Of a stretch of 64,000 nucleotides of DNA, positions 38,078-47,293 are shown piece after piece. Position 1 is the stretch's first letter. Each line of letters starts with the position of its first letter. This DNA comes from Promethearchaeota archaeon (GTDB taxonomy: Archaea; Asgardarchaeota; Lokiarchaeia; Sigyniarchaeales; SOKP01): contig JAHPZA010000006.1 in assembly GCA_019058445.1 (NCBI GenBank), positions 248,001 through 312,000 of the forward strand, written 5' to 3'. The translations under genes were made by a program, and so were the position numbers. The notes under the pieces were generated by a model. It saw only the letters and a list, made by a program, of their open reading frames with translations. It searched no databases and was not told the DNA's origin.

Positions 38078-39013
38078 TTAAAAATTGTCATTATTTTTTG
38101 ATTTTAATCTGATAAGATCACTATGATATCTCTTCATTTCTTCAATATTTCCTTTTCCAATAATAAAAACACTAATGATGGGTAAATCGTCTTTCTTATA
38201 ATAAATTCCCATCGAATAATCCCTAAATCTAAGTATAATTGATTCCGTCTCAATATTAGCTGCTGATTGATAGGATTTAAGTGCACCTGCTAAAGAAATA
38301 ATTAAACCAGAATCGAATGTTAAATTTCCCGCTTCATTCTTAATTGGATTGTGTAGATAACTGTCAGTATTATAATTTCCTATTTCTTCTAATTTATATC
38401 CGTCTTCGCTCTTCACCTCTTTTTCTATTGATAATAATGAAATTGGAATATAATTTGAAGAATGAACTTGAGAAGTTGTTAGATTGCCTAATTCATTCAT
38501 TATTCTATCAGGAGTATACCCTCTTTCTTGAAGTTTTTTTTCAAAATAAGTGGTTGACTTGCTTTTAAAAATAGGATCTATCCTGTTTTCTATGATTTCA
38601 GGAATTATATCCCGTGTAGCGCCAAGTAAGGCTCCTATTGAACTTTTATTAATAGGGGTTTTCCCATAGGGGGTTTGGATGAATAACCTAATTTTATTTT
38701 TTAGTTCTAAGTCTTTACTAATAACTTCTATGACTTCAACTTGTATATTATTAACGAGATCAAAACCGTAGAAGTCAGCTGATCTTCCAATTTTTTTTCT
38801 TGTTTCCTCGGCAAGTATATCAATTGTATGTAAAAAACTTGACATTATGATATAGCTATCATCATCAGATTCATACGGTAAATTAAATAATGGTACTCCA
38901 TTCAAAGTAATATAAACCGCGATTTTTTCATTCAAATTTCTTTTCTCTACAACAGCTTCTTTACTCATAGTTTGGTTTTTGCTTAATTTAAGTTTATCTT
39001 TTACAAAATACAC
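38078..39013 (-). CDS. Unknown protein, possibly longin/roadblock-like
   Basis: 311 residues without membrane helices. Residues about 30-75 (VYITLNGVPLFNLP then a helix-rich DIDDIL-like stretch) and the last 90 residues (an antiparallel strand region ending GKGNIEEMKRYHSDLIRLK) have the strand-helix pattern of longin or roadblock domains, which partner small GTPases in Asgard archaea. This is a structural impression only. The start could also be the ATG at 38968. Lies between two sulfatase genes but shows no catalytic motif. Confidence 0.55.
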   Translation of the reverse strand: MYFVKDKLKLSKNQTMSKEAVVEKRNLNEKIAVYITLNGVPLFNLPYESDDDSYIIMSSFLHTIDILAEETRKKIGRSADFYGFDLVNNIQVEVIEVISKDLELKNKIRLFIQTPYGKTPINKSSIGALLGATRDIIPEIIENRIDPIFKSKSTTYFEKKLQERGYTPDRIMNELGNLTTSQVHSSNYIPISLLSIEKEVKSEDGYKLEEIGNYNTDSYLHNPIKNEAGNLTFDSGLIISLAGALKSYQSAANIETESIILRFRDYSMGIYYKKDDLPIISVFIIGKGNIEEMKRYHSDLIRLKSKNNDNF

Positions 39014-39203
39014 ATTATACCAAATATTGCCTAATAGTTCATTAAATATTAATTCTCCTTAATTATCAAAGATAATTATTAAAGATTATAACAAAAAATT
39101 AACTATATAAATATAACTTATTTATTTTATAAAATCTATATTTGTTTGCCTCTCTTAGGTCAAATACTTCTCTCCAATAATTAATGTACTGATCTTTGGT
39201 AGC

Positions 39204-40589
39204 TCAAGACTTTACAAATTTAGGATTTGGTTTTGGGATCTTAGCTTCGACACTATCCCTCCAGTCCTTAAGCAATCTTTTGAGTTTTGATGTTATTTCG
39301 GGTAATTCATTAGCAATATTATTATTTTCACTAATATCATTTCTCAGATTATACAATTCAACTCTGCCGTCTTCAAAAAATTCAATTAACTTATAATCAC
39401 CAGCCCTTACTGACGATCCAGGGGTTCCTCCCTGATTTCCATAATGAGGAAAATGCCAAAAAATTGCTTCGCGATCCAATCCATTGTTAGATCTTAATAG
39501 AGGCATTAAACTTACTCCGTCTGTATGTTGCTTGGGCATTAGATCCAGACCTGCCATCTCTAATATTGTTGGATAGAAATCTGGACTTGTAATGGGATAA
39601 GTACACACACTGTTAGGTTTGATAATTCCTGGCCATTTAATAATCAAGGGCTCTCGAGTTCCTCCTTCATACATCCATCCTTTACCTTCGCTTAGAGGAG
39701 AATTACAGGTTGGCGATCCTTCAGCTGTTGCTAAACCTCCATTATCTGAAGTGAATATTATTACTGTATCATTAGTTTTATCTAATTCTTCGAGTGCTTT
39801 AATTAATCGCCCGATATTCTCGTCAAGTTTTTCAATCATACCCGCATAAACGGGATTCGACTGAATTAGTCGACGCTTAATACGATACTTATTTTTATGT
39901 TCGCATGGGAAGTAAGGGCCCTCTTCAAATGTCTTTATATTATCTAGTCCAAGATCCTTAATCTTTTGTTTATATTTCTGTTTGTAGCTCCTTGGAACTT
40001 GGATGGGAATATGAACCGCATAATAAGAAAGATAGAGGAAAAAAGGTGAATCTCCATTAGTTTTAATAAGCTTAATGGCCTCATCAGTGAGTCTATCGGT
40101 AAGATACTCACCTTTAGGGCCGTCTTTTAGTCTGGGATTTCCATAGGGACTAAAATAGCCTCTCAATGGCAATCCCCAGTCACAACCTGCAATATTCACA
40201 TCAAAACCATGATGCTCCGGCCAATAAGGCTCATTTCCAAGATGCCACTTACCGACATGATATGTATGATAGCCTGCTTTTTTAAGAACGCGAGCTATGG
40301 TTTTTTCTTCTAAGGGAAGATGATCAATATAAGGTGCAGATAATAGTTTTCCTTTCGAGTGGTCTCCAATAAAGGTGGTAATTCCTAATGAAGCGGGATA
40401 TTTGCCAGTTAAAATACTTGCCCTTGTAGGTGAACATACGGGACAAGCAGCATATGCATCAGTAAAACGCATCCCCTCTTTAACCATCGCATCTAAGTGA
40501 GGGGTTTCATAGAATTCACTTCCATAACAACCTAAGTCTTTCCATCCCATATCATCGATCAGTATAAATATAATGTTCGGTTTTGACAT
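39204..40589 (-). CDS. Sulfatase (arylsulfatase A-like), copy 2
   Basis: 461 residues with the classical site CSPTRASILTGKYPA, metal ligands in LIDDMGW and TSDNGG, and a GKWHLG segment typical of arylsulfatase A-type enzymes. No signal peptide, so cytosolic. It is less like copies 1 and 3 than these are to each other. It lies 77 bases downstream of GPH-5 on the same strand, so import and desulfation are probably co-expressed, and TetR-1 faces this unit. Confidence 0.88.
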   Translation of the reverse strand: MSKPNIIFILIDDMGWKDLGCYGSEFYETPHLDAMVKEGMRFTDAYAACPVCSPTRASILTGKYPASLGITTFIGDHSKGKLLSAPYIDHLPLEEKTIARVLKKAGYHTYHVGKWHLGNEPYWPEHHGFDVNIAGCDWGLPLRGYFSPYGNPRLKDGPKGEYLTDRLTDEAIKLIKTNGDSPFFLYLSYYAVHIPIQVPRSYKQKYKQKIKDLGLDNIKTFEEGPYFPCEHKNKYRIKRRLIQSNPVYAGMIEKLDENIGRLIKALEELDKTNDTVIIFTSDNGGLATAEGSPTCNSPLSEGKGWMYEGGTREPLIIKWPGIIKPNSVCTYPITSPDFYPTILEMAGLDLMPKQHTDGVSLMPLLRSNNGLDREAIFWHFPHYGNQGGTPGSSVRAGDYKLIEFFEDGRVELYNLRNDISENNNIANELPEITSKLKRLLKDWRDSVEAKIPKPNPKFVKS

Positions 40590-40666
40590 CTTAATCTACT
40601 TTCCCTTATGTATTTCAATTTTATATGAAATAACTATCAAAAATAAAGAAACTGATAGTATTAGTT

Positions 40667-42103
40667 TCAAAGTCCTAACTCCATCAATTTTTCTCTATTC
40701 AATTTTGCTTCTTCTTTTGTAATGGTATACATTGTAGCAAACACGATTACACCTAGTAAAACAAACACAAATGGAATAAGAGAAATAATAAGCTTTAATC
40801 CGAACTTGGCAAGTTCCGTTTGATTAGCACCTCTGGCTGGAACATATCCGGTAATAGTCCATACCATTGCAAATATAAGTGTTTGAAAAAACCATGAAAA
40901 TGCAGAAAATACTCGCATCACTCCCATATAACTTGCTTCTTCACGTTTTCCGGTTTTTACCACAGCATTATCAATAGTCTCCGCTTGAACGAGACTATAC
41001 ACGACTCCCCAATTTGCGCTATAACCTATGCCCACCAGAGCTATAACAATTATAAATCCAATATAATCTGTTACAAAGAAGAGTAGTAGGTATGGTATAG
41101 CAGAGGCAATCAAACCCGCAAGATAAGTTTTTTTAATGCTCCAAAGCTTCTTTGGTAGATATACCCAAAGAGGAATCGTAATGATTGCGATTAATAAAAC
41201 GGCCAGCATGGGAAGAATTGTAGCCTCTATCCCCAATCCAAGATAATGAAGTACAAAAAAATTTATCCCCGCTAAAATACAAGCTCCCGCAATTGCCCAA
41301 CAGAGAAAAGCAAATAAATATGACATCCAATTTCTATCCTTAAATATTCGAACAAGCACTTCCCTTACAGAAACCGAAACATTTTCTTCTTTCTCTAATT
41401 TTAATCGTGTTTCTTTCATTTCCTCCGTTTCCCGAACCCCCCAATGCAAGGGTATTATAAGAATATAATTTAGAATAGCTACAAATATGACTGCTCCTAA
41501 ATATGCATTTGGATTGGTTGCGCCCCCTAAATTTGCTATAATTAACGGAATTGAAATCGATGCTATTATTTGACAAATAAGCACGATAAACATACCGATT
41601 CCCGCAACATTAGCCCTTTGCTCTAAATCTCGAAATAAATCGGGAAATAGAGATACATGGCTTATTTCCCGAACCGTCAAGAAAGTTTCGTAAATGCACA
41701 TCATAATTATCAACCAGATGGCAGCATATACTGCCATCTCGGCACTTAAACTTGCATCAAAGACAGGTACAAAACATAATATTAAGATACCTGGAGAAAA
41801 AATTGCTCCTATCATTATCCATGGATATCTTTTTCCATATTTAGCTGTAAATCTCCTAGACCTATCCGTAAGATACCCCAATATTGGATCATTTATCCCA
41901 TCTACGATAGAATACACAAGATAAATAATTGGAATTAAAAAAATGGGGATTAGTAGGACAGATACGGCAAAAAACTGGAGATATCCCCACATAACAAACA
42001 GCATGATGCTCATAAATGCAGATATTTGATAATATACTTGTCTTTTAATGCTGTGCTTCTTCTTGGAATTTACCTGATTAGAATTTTCTTGATTCATTTT
42101 CAT
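40667..42103 (-). CDS. GPH-family (MelB-type) symporter, GPH-5
   Basis: 478 residues, about 12 helices, with signature VYSIVDGINDPILGYL and KYGKRYPWIM. Both cation-site acids are kept (D-G-I-N-D), as in GPH-2. It heads a minus-strand unit with sulfatase copy 2 and is divergent from the TetR-1 gene, sharing a 157-base promoter region. A TetR repressor controlling the adjacent transporter is a common arrangement. Confidence 0.86.
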   Translation of the reverse strand: MKMNQENSNQVNSKKKHSIKRQVYYQISAFMSIMLFVMWGYLQFFAVSVLLIPIFLIPIIYLVYSIVDGINDPILGYLTDRSRRFTAKYGKRYPWIMIGAIFSPGILILCFVPVFDASLSAEMAVYAAIWLIIMMCIYETFLTVREISHVSLFPDLFRDLEQRANVAGIGMFIVLICQIIASISIPLIIANLGGATNPNAYLGAVIFVAILNYILIIPLHWGVRETEEMKETRLKLEKEENVSVSVREVLVRIFKDRNWMSYLFAFLCWAIAGACILAGINFFVLHYLGLGIEATILPMLAVLLIAIITIPLWVYLPKKLWSIKKTYLAGLIASAIPYLLLFFVTDYIGFIIVIALVGIGYSANWGVVYSLVQAETIDNAVVKTGKREEASYMGVMRVFSAFSWFFQTLIFAMVWTITGYVPARGANQTELAKFGLKLIISLIPFVFVLLGVIVFATMYTITKEEAKLNREKLMELGL

Positions 42104-42260
42104 TGGCCGTAATTTTATTTTTACAATAATTTATATCATGAAAGCATAAATATATTTTTTTAAAATTAGGAGTAAAACTTTACACAAAATAAGACAAATT
42201 TTATTAAATTTTCAATATTAACTTACATAGATGAAATTCATTAAATTATAGGATCCCAAA

Positions 42261-42947
42261 ATGAATAAACAGAAGACCAAATCCAGAGCTCGCTCGCCTC
42301 AAAAGAAACAAGAACAATTTGATAAAATTTTAGAAGTGGGCAGAGATATGTTTGTAAAATACGGAACCCACGGATTTAGTACCCGAATATTAGCAGAAAA
42401 GCTAGGAATGACACAGCCCAATCTTTATAATTATGTTTCAAGTAAGCGAGAGCTATGGATTGCCATAAGAACTAAATACTACAACGAATTTTATAAGGGT
42501 ATTCGAAAAATTATCGGAGAACATAAAGGCACAATTGTTGAGCTTCTTTATAAATTTGCAGAATATTACCTTGAATTCGCAGCTGCAGACTATAAAAGAT
42601 TTCAAATTATGTTCGTACTTGCAGCACCTCCATCCAAAAAAACTGGACCTTTAGAAAAGGAATATAATCCCTTCCTAACAACAAGATTTGTTTTAGATTA
42701 TGTTAAAAAAGCAATTGAAGCTAATGAACTAATCCCTGATGGCTCAATTGAGTTATTTTATGCTATTTATTCATTAATTTACGGAGCGGCAAAAGTTGAA
42801 GCAGATTTGAAATTACGTGATAAAATTACAGAACCTATGACTGGAGAATTTTATTCTCTCTCAGCCATAGAATTTCGTAAATTCATTATTAAAGAACTTC
42901 GGGATCGTATTGAGAGAAATCGTATCAATAAAAATTCATTGAAATAA
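42261..42947 (+). CDS. TetR-family transcriptional regulator, TetR-1
   Basis: 228 residues. N-terminal helix-turn-helix in the TetR pattern (FVKYGTHGFSTRILAEKLGMTQPNLYNYVSSKRELW) followed by a helical ligand-binding domain with a shared APPSKKTGPLEKEY segment. Start ATG with AGGATC upstream. First of three tandem paralogues and divergent from the GPH-5/sulfatase unit, which it probably represses until an inducer binds. A short inverted repeat ATGAA-A-TTCAT (42231-42241) lies in its leader. Confidence 0.88.
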   Translation: MNKQKTKSRARSPQKKQEQFDKILEVGRDMFVKYGTHGFSTRILAEKLGMTQPNLYNYVSSKRELWIAIRTKYYNEFYKGIRKIIGEHKGTIVELLYKFAEYYLEFAAADYKRFQIMFVLAAPPSKKTGPLEKEYNPFLTTRFVLDYVKKAIEANELIPDGSIELFYAIYSLIYGAAKVEADLKLRDKITEPMTGEFYSLSAIEFRKFIIKELRDRIERNRINKNSLK

Positions 42948-43137
42948 TTTAGACACTGTAAAATCCAAAAAAAGGTTATTTTTTAGAACCATAATCTAAT
43001 CTTCGGATTTTTTAATATAATTTTTAGTTTCAAACCTTTTCTTTTATCACTATTTCAATAGCATATACCAAAACTAATCTTAAAGTCACAGATTAAGTTA
43101 AATTTTATCTTTTGAGTTTTACAATAATCTTCAATAG

Positions 43138-43192
43138 TTTTATTAATTCTTGGATGTTTATTCATATATGGAAGATTGATATCTCAGATGAA
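43138..43192 (+). repeat. Duplicated leader element, copy A (before TetR-2)
   Basis: TTTTATTAATTCTTGGATGT near the left end and ATCTCAGATGAA at the right end recur almost unchanged before TetR-3 (43953-44008), with the same spacing to the start codon. The duplication thus included promoter and leader, and the shared parts may be an autoregulatory operator. Confidence 0.6.
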
Positions 43193-43198
43193 TATAAG

Positions 43199-43876
43199 AT
43201 GAATGCTAAAAAAAAGAAGACTAGGGCTCGTTCACCGGAAAAGAAAGCAGAACAATTTGACAGAATTTTAGAGGCGGGTAAGGATATGTTCGTTAAATTT
43301 GGTTCACATGGATTTAGTACACGAGCTTTAGCCCAGAAATTAGGTATGACGCAACCAAATCTCTATAATTATGTGAAGAGTAAAAGGGAATTATGGATTG
43401 CAATTAGAATTAAATATTATAAAGAATATTCAGAAGGGCTCAAAAAATTAATTAATGAACATCAAGGGTCATATACTGAACTCTTTTTTAAATTTGCAGA
43501 ATATTTTCTTGAATTTGCGAGTGCTGATTATAAAAGATTTCAGTTAATGTACTTAATTTCTGCTCCACCCTCTAAAAAAGTTGGACCTTTAGAAAAAGAG
43601 TATAAACCATTTCAATTAACCAAAATGTTTTTAGATATAGCAAAAAAAGCTGTAGAAGCTGGAGAAGTAAATAGGAATACTGCGACTGAGCTTTTCTATA
43701 GCATGTATGCGCATCTCTTTGGAGCGGCCAAAGTTGAAGCTGATCTGAAATTACGGAATAAAATTACAGAACCTATTATAGGAGATTTTTATACATTGAC
43801 TGCTAAGAAATATCGAATGTATGTATTAACAGAAATTCGAAATCGTTTAGAAAGAAATGTTTTGAAAAGCCAATAA
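43199..43876 (+). CDS. TetR-family transcriptional regulator, TetR-2
   Basis: 225 residues from the ATG at 43199; the frame is open 29 codons further upstream, but the start chosen aligns with the other two copies and those codons overlap the shared leader. DNA-binding part FVKFGSHGFSTRALAQKLGMTQPNLYNY is nearly the same as in TetR-1 and TetR-3; the ligand-binding part differs more, so the three may answer to different inducers. Confidence 0.86.
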   Translation: MNAKKKKTRARSPEKKAEQFDRILEAGKDMFVKFGSHGFSTRALAQKLGMTQPNLYNYVKSKRELWIAIRIKYYKEYSEGLKKLINEHQGSYTELFFKFAEYFLEFASADYKRFQLMYLISAPPSKKVGPLEKEYKPFQLTKMFLDIAKKAVEAGEVNRNTATELFYSMYAHLFGAAKVEADLKLRNKITEPIIGDFYTLTAKKYRMYVLTEIRNRLERNVLKSQ

Positions 43877-43952
43877 ATTAATTTGTTGGCAAAATTAAGG
43901 ATCTTTAACTTAAACTTATCATCGATAATTATAATTATTATTTAACAATAAT

Positions 43953-44008
43953 TTTATTAATTCTTTGATGTATATTCATCTAAAAGAAAATTTTATATCT
44001 CAGATGAA
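43953..44008 (+). repeat. Duplicated leader element, copy B (before TetR-3)
   Basis: Matches the stretch before TetR-2 (43138-43192): TTTATTAATTCTTTGATGTA then, after a variable middle, ATCTCAGATGAA. Here the start codon position of TetR-2 (ATG) corresponds to TTG. Confidence 0.6.
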
Positions 44009-44014
44009 GATATT

Positions 44015-44683
44015 TTGAATATTCAAAAAAAAAAGACCAGAGCTCGAAGTCCAGAAAAAAAAGCGGAACAATTTGATAAAATTTTAGAAGAAGGGAAGAA
44101 ATTGTTCATTCAATACGGAACGCAAGGATTTAGTACTCGAATATTAGCCCAGAGATTAGGTATGACACAGCCAAATCTTTATAATTACGTAACAAGCAAA
44201 AGAGAATTATGGATCGCAATAAAAAGTAAATATTATGATGATTATTTTAAGGGATTTCAAAATATACTTGATGAACATACGGGCTCTTATCTTGACTTAT
44301 TTTATAAGCTTGTAGAATATTTAATTGAATTTTTGAACGCTGATTATGAGAGATTTCAGATAATGTTCATACTCTCTGCTCCACCATCTAAAAGAAAAGG
44401 ACTCTTAGAAAAATCATATAAACCATTTCCAATATTAAAATTTGCATTAGAATTAGTGGAAAAAGCAGCTAAAAATAATGAAATAAATAGAGAAATGGCA
44501 ATGGAATTATTTTATAGCATATATAGTTATATATTAGGAGTCACAAAAGTTAGATATGATCTAAGTGTGAGCAGTAAAATTTCAGAATCCTTGGAAGGTT
44601 TTTCCTCGATGCCTTATAAAAAATATCGAGAATTAATATTAAAGGAAATTAAGGATCGCATAGAGAGAAGTCGCAAAAAATGA
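44015..44683 (+). CDS. TetR-family transcriptional regulator, TetR-3
   Basis: 222 residues starting at TTG 44015, the position equivalent to the TetR-2 ATG; an ATG eleven bases upstream runs into a stop at once. Helix-turn-helix FSTRILAQRLGMTQPNLYNYVTSKRELW is conserved, and the APPSKRKGLLEKSY segment is kept. The C-terminal part is the most diverged of the three, so it is likely the least constrained copy or one with a new ligand. Confidence 0.84.
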   Translation: MNIQKKKTRARSPEKKAEQFDKILEEGKKLFIQYGTQGFSTRILAQRLGMTQPNLYNYVTSKRELWIAIKSKYYDDYFKGFQNILDEHTGSYLDLFYKLVEYLIEFLNADYERFQIMFILSAPPSKRKGLLEKSYKPFPILKFALELVEKAAKNNEINREMAMELFYSIYSYILGVTKVRYDLSVSSKISESLEGFSSMPYKKYRELILKEIKDRIERSRKK

Positions 44684-45092
44684 AGCAATTTATTCTTGTA
44701 TTATGAAAGCCCTCAAATAAAACTTTAATTTAGGCTATTAATATTTTAACCAAATTTTTTATAGGATGGAATCCCATATTAGCGCTTTTGAGGTCTAATC
44801 TTATAAAAACTAATTGGAAAGATGATGAAATACCAAGATAACTACAGATTTTCCTTTAGATAATAATTTATCAAAGTTTTATGAACTAAAATACCTAATA
44901 TCATTAAGCTCGTCTTGAATATTAAGTTTACACAGTAGACTTTAAAGTCTGTTATTTGAATTTCATTTTACAACTTCGAATGGTTTTAAAGCTATACACA
45001 ACTCTTTCTAGCAAATAATCAATGATAATTCGGATAACCCTTTTAAAAAAACGAATTTTCACAGAATTAACAAAAATTTGATGGTTTAGAAA
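44684..45092. other. 409-base gap between the TetR cluster and lipid genes
   Basis: No gene is seen. The only clear element is a perfect 14-base palindrome AGACTTTAAAGTCT at 44937-44950, about 145 bases before the next start codon; its centre also resembles a TATA box. The remainder is AT-rich without a defensible frame. Confidence 0.5.
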
Positions 45093-45842
45093 ATGACACT
45101 ACTTAACGACTTAATCATTGTATTGTTAACATATGTTTACGTTGTCTTGACAATTATAATTCCTGTGCAATTGAAAAAGAGAGATAAAATTTCGAAATTT
45201 ACAGCTCGCAAAACTGTCCATTTATTAGCTGGTCTCGCCATATTAGTTACACCCCTTTTTACTTATCCTGCTTTCGCTCTATTGATAGCGGGGCCTCTTA
45301 CTATTCTGGTGTTTTTTAGTTCAAAAGAATCTAAAGTTGAATTACTAAAAGATCTTTATGACTCTATTGGAGAAGAAGAGGAAGAAAAGTTGAAGCGGAA
45401 ATTTCTTCAAGGCCCCTTTAACTATTGTCTATCAATAACTATTCTTGTTGCGATTTTCATCTTCCTTGCCCCTAATCAATTGTATTTTGCGATGGCGGGT
45501 ATACTTATTATGATAATTGCTGATACTATGGCGTCAGTTGTAGGAAAGCGTTGGGGTAAAATTACAATTAAGCTCCCTTGGACGGGGAAAAGAACTCTAT
45601 TAGGTTCTACAACTATGTTTAGCTTTTCTTTCATATTATCCTTCGGTTCATATTGGTATTTTGGGCTTTTTAATCCGCTAACACAGATTCCATTAACTTG
45701 GGATATAATTCTCTTATATTCGTTTATTACAGCACTATTAGCAACTATTATTGAAATATTAAGCCCCTCAACTTGGGATGATATGACTGTCCCTATCGGG
45801 ACAACCATAATTATATATCTATTGACTTTTATCTATTTATGA
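45093..45842 (+). CDS. Phytol/dolichol kinase-like membrane protein
   Basis: 249 residues and about seven helices. Motifs of the CTP-dependent VTE5/DGK1/SEC59 kinases: ARKTVHLLAG, IADTMASVVGKRWGK with GKRTLLGSTTM, and the terminal EILSPSTWDDMTVPIGT. It lies 44 bases before geranylgeranyl reductase and 1.4 kb before GGGP synthase, so a role in supplying geranylgeranyl phosphate or another prenyl phosphate for ether lipids is the natural inference. A T tract follows the gene and may separate its transcript from the next. Confidence 0.78.
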   Translation: MTLLNDLIIVLLTYVYVVLTIIIPVQLKKRDKISKFTARKTVHLLAGLAILVTPLFTYPAFALLIAGPLTILVFFSSKESKVELLKDLYDSIGEEEEEKLKRKFLQGPFNYCLSITILVAIFIFLAPNQLYFAMAGILIMIIADTMASVVGKRWGKITIKLPWTGKRTLLGSTTMFSFSFILSFGSYWYFGLFNPLTQIPLTWDIILLYSFITALLATIIEILSPSTWDDMTVPIGTTIIIYLLTFIYL

Positions 45843-45886
45843 AATTTTATTTTTTTTTTATATTTTTTTACTAAATAGCTGAGAAT

Positions 45887-47266
45887 ATGGAAAATCTTAA
45901 AAAATCTTTTGATGTAATTGTTGTTGGAGCCGGTACTGGAGGTACTACAGCCGCACGTTTTGCTGCTAAAAAAGGTTTGGATGTATGTCTTATAGACAGA
46001 AAAGAGAAGAGCCATATAGGTGATAAAATTTGCGGTGACGCTGTCGGGGCTGAAATTTTTGATATATTAAAGATAAATCCTCCGCAAGGTGAAGAATTAT
46101 CTTGTCATATTAAAGGGGCAAAATTATATCCTCCAAATATGAAAAAATGTTTGACCTTAATAGATCCAAAACAGGCGGGATATATTGTAAATCGGTTGGA
46201 ATTTGGACAGAGGTTACTTAATGAAGCCCTTGATGCGGGTGTTGCACAGTTCTTAGATAATACTATGGTATTGGATTTAATATATAAAGAAAAGTTCGTC
46301 TCAGGTTTAAAAGTACGTTTAAGTAATGGTGAAAAATTTGATTTAAATGCTAAACTTGTTATAGACGGAAGCGGTTTTAACACGCCATTGAGAAAGAAAG
46401 CGAAAAATCCTTTAATTGAGAACGAGATTTCAAAAACTGATGCCATATTATGTTATCGAGAAATAGTAAGATTTCCGAAAGGAGATCAGGAAGTTATGGA
46501 TCCTGAATATATTTCAATTATTTTGGATAAGGAAAAAGCTCCTGGGGGTTATATTTGGTATTTCCCTAAAAATGAAACCTCACTAAATATTGGATTAGGA
46601 GTGTTTATGGATTATGGGGGAAAAGTAAAAGAGTTTTATCAAAATAATGTATTTAAAGAATTTATAAAAACACCCAATTATGAAATACTCTCTTCTGGAG
46701 GAGGAGTAGCTCCTATAAGAAGACCATTATGGTCGTGTGCTGACAATGGTTTTATGTTAATTGGAGATGCTGCATGTCATGTAAATCCACTTCATGGAGG
46801 AGGAATCGATCCCTCAATGAGAGCTGGATTTTATGCTGCCAATACTGCTGTTCAAGCTATTGAACAAGCAGATTTTTCTTTACAGAAGCTATGGGATTTT
46901 AATTATGAAATTATGACAAGTATTGGAGCAGAGTTCGCAGCTCTTGATTTATTAAGACGTGTTCTTCAAAGACTATCAAATGATTCATTAAATTTTGGTT
47001 TAGAAAAAGATTTGTTATCTAGTGAAGAAATTCTGCAAGTATCCTCTACAGGAAGCTTAGATTTATCCTTATTGAGCATGGCTACTAAAGCAATTAAAGG
47101 TATTGCAAATCCAAAACTAATGCTTGATTTAAATTACTTACGAATAAAGATGAATGAAATTATTAAGCATTATAAGAATTTTCCACGGTATAATGAAGAT
47201 TTTGAAGTGTGGAAGAATAAAACTATTGATATATATGAAAAAGTAGAGAAAATGTCTTACGGTTAA
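45887..47266 (+). CDS. Geranylgeranyl reductase, archaeal lipid type
   Basis: FAD enzyme that saturates the double bonds of the geranylgeranyl chains of ether lipids. 459 residues: FAD-binding VVGAGTGGTTAARFAAKKG at residues about 11-29, the CGDAVG motif, the substrate-site segment GGYIWYFPK and a second FAD motif LIGDAACHVNPLHGGGI. Followed 27 bases later by GGGP synthase, making a lipid gene pair. Digeranylgeranylglycerophospholipid reductase is the likely activity. Confidence 0.9.
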   Translation: MENLKKSFDVIVVGAGTGGTTAARFAAKKGLDVCLIDRKEKSHIGDKICGDAVGAEIFDILKINPPQGEELSCHIKGAKLYPPNMKKCLTLIDPKQAGYIVNRLEFGQRLLNEALDAGVAQFLDNTMVLDLIYKEKFVSGLKVRLSNGEKFDLNAKLVIDGSGFNTPLRKKAKNPLIENEISKTDAILCYREIVRFPKGDQEVMDPEYISIILDKEKAPGGYIWYFPKNETSLNIGLGVFMDYGGKVKEFYQNNVFKEFIKTPNYEILSSGGGVAPIRRPLWSCADNGFMLIGDAACHVNPLHGGGIDPSMRAGFYAANTAVQAIEQADFSLQKLWDFNYEIMTSIGAEFAALDLLRRVLQRLSNDSLNFGLEKDLLSSEEILQVSSTGSLDLSLLSMATKAIKGIANPKLMLDLNYLRIKMNEIIKHYKNFPRYNEDFEVWKNKTIDIYEKVEKMSYG

Positions 47267-47293
47267 ATTAACAAACTAATAAAGGAGATTTAT

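Noticed and set aside
39196..39396. Open frame on the plus strand across the end of sulfatase-2
   Set aside because: It is antisense to a conserved enzyme, has no ribosome-binding site and no recognisable protein pattern.
43112..43198. N-terminal extension of TetR-2
   Set aside because: It translates the leader that is duplicated before TetR-3, where it is not open; the aligned start at 43199 is preferred.
45843..45886. Small RNA or riboswitch in the T-rich gap before geranylgeranyl reductase
   Set aside because: Only 44 bases, mostly T; a terminator-like tract explains it better.
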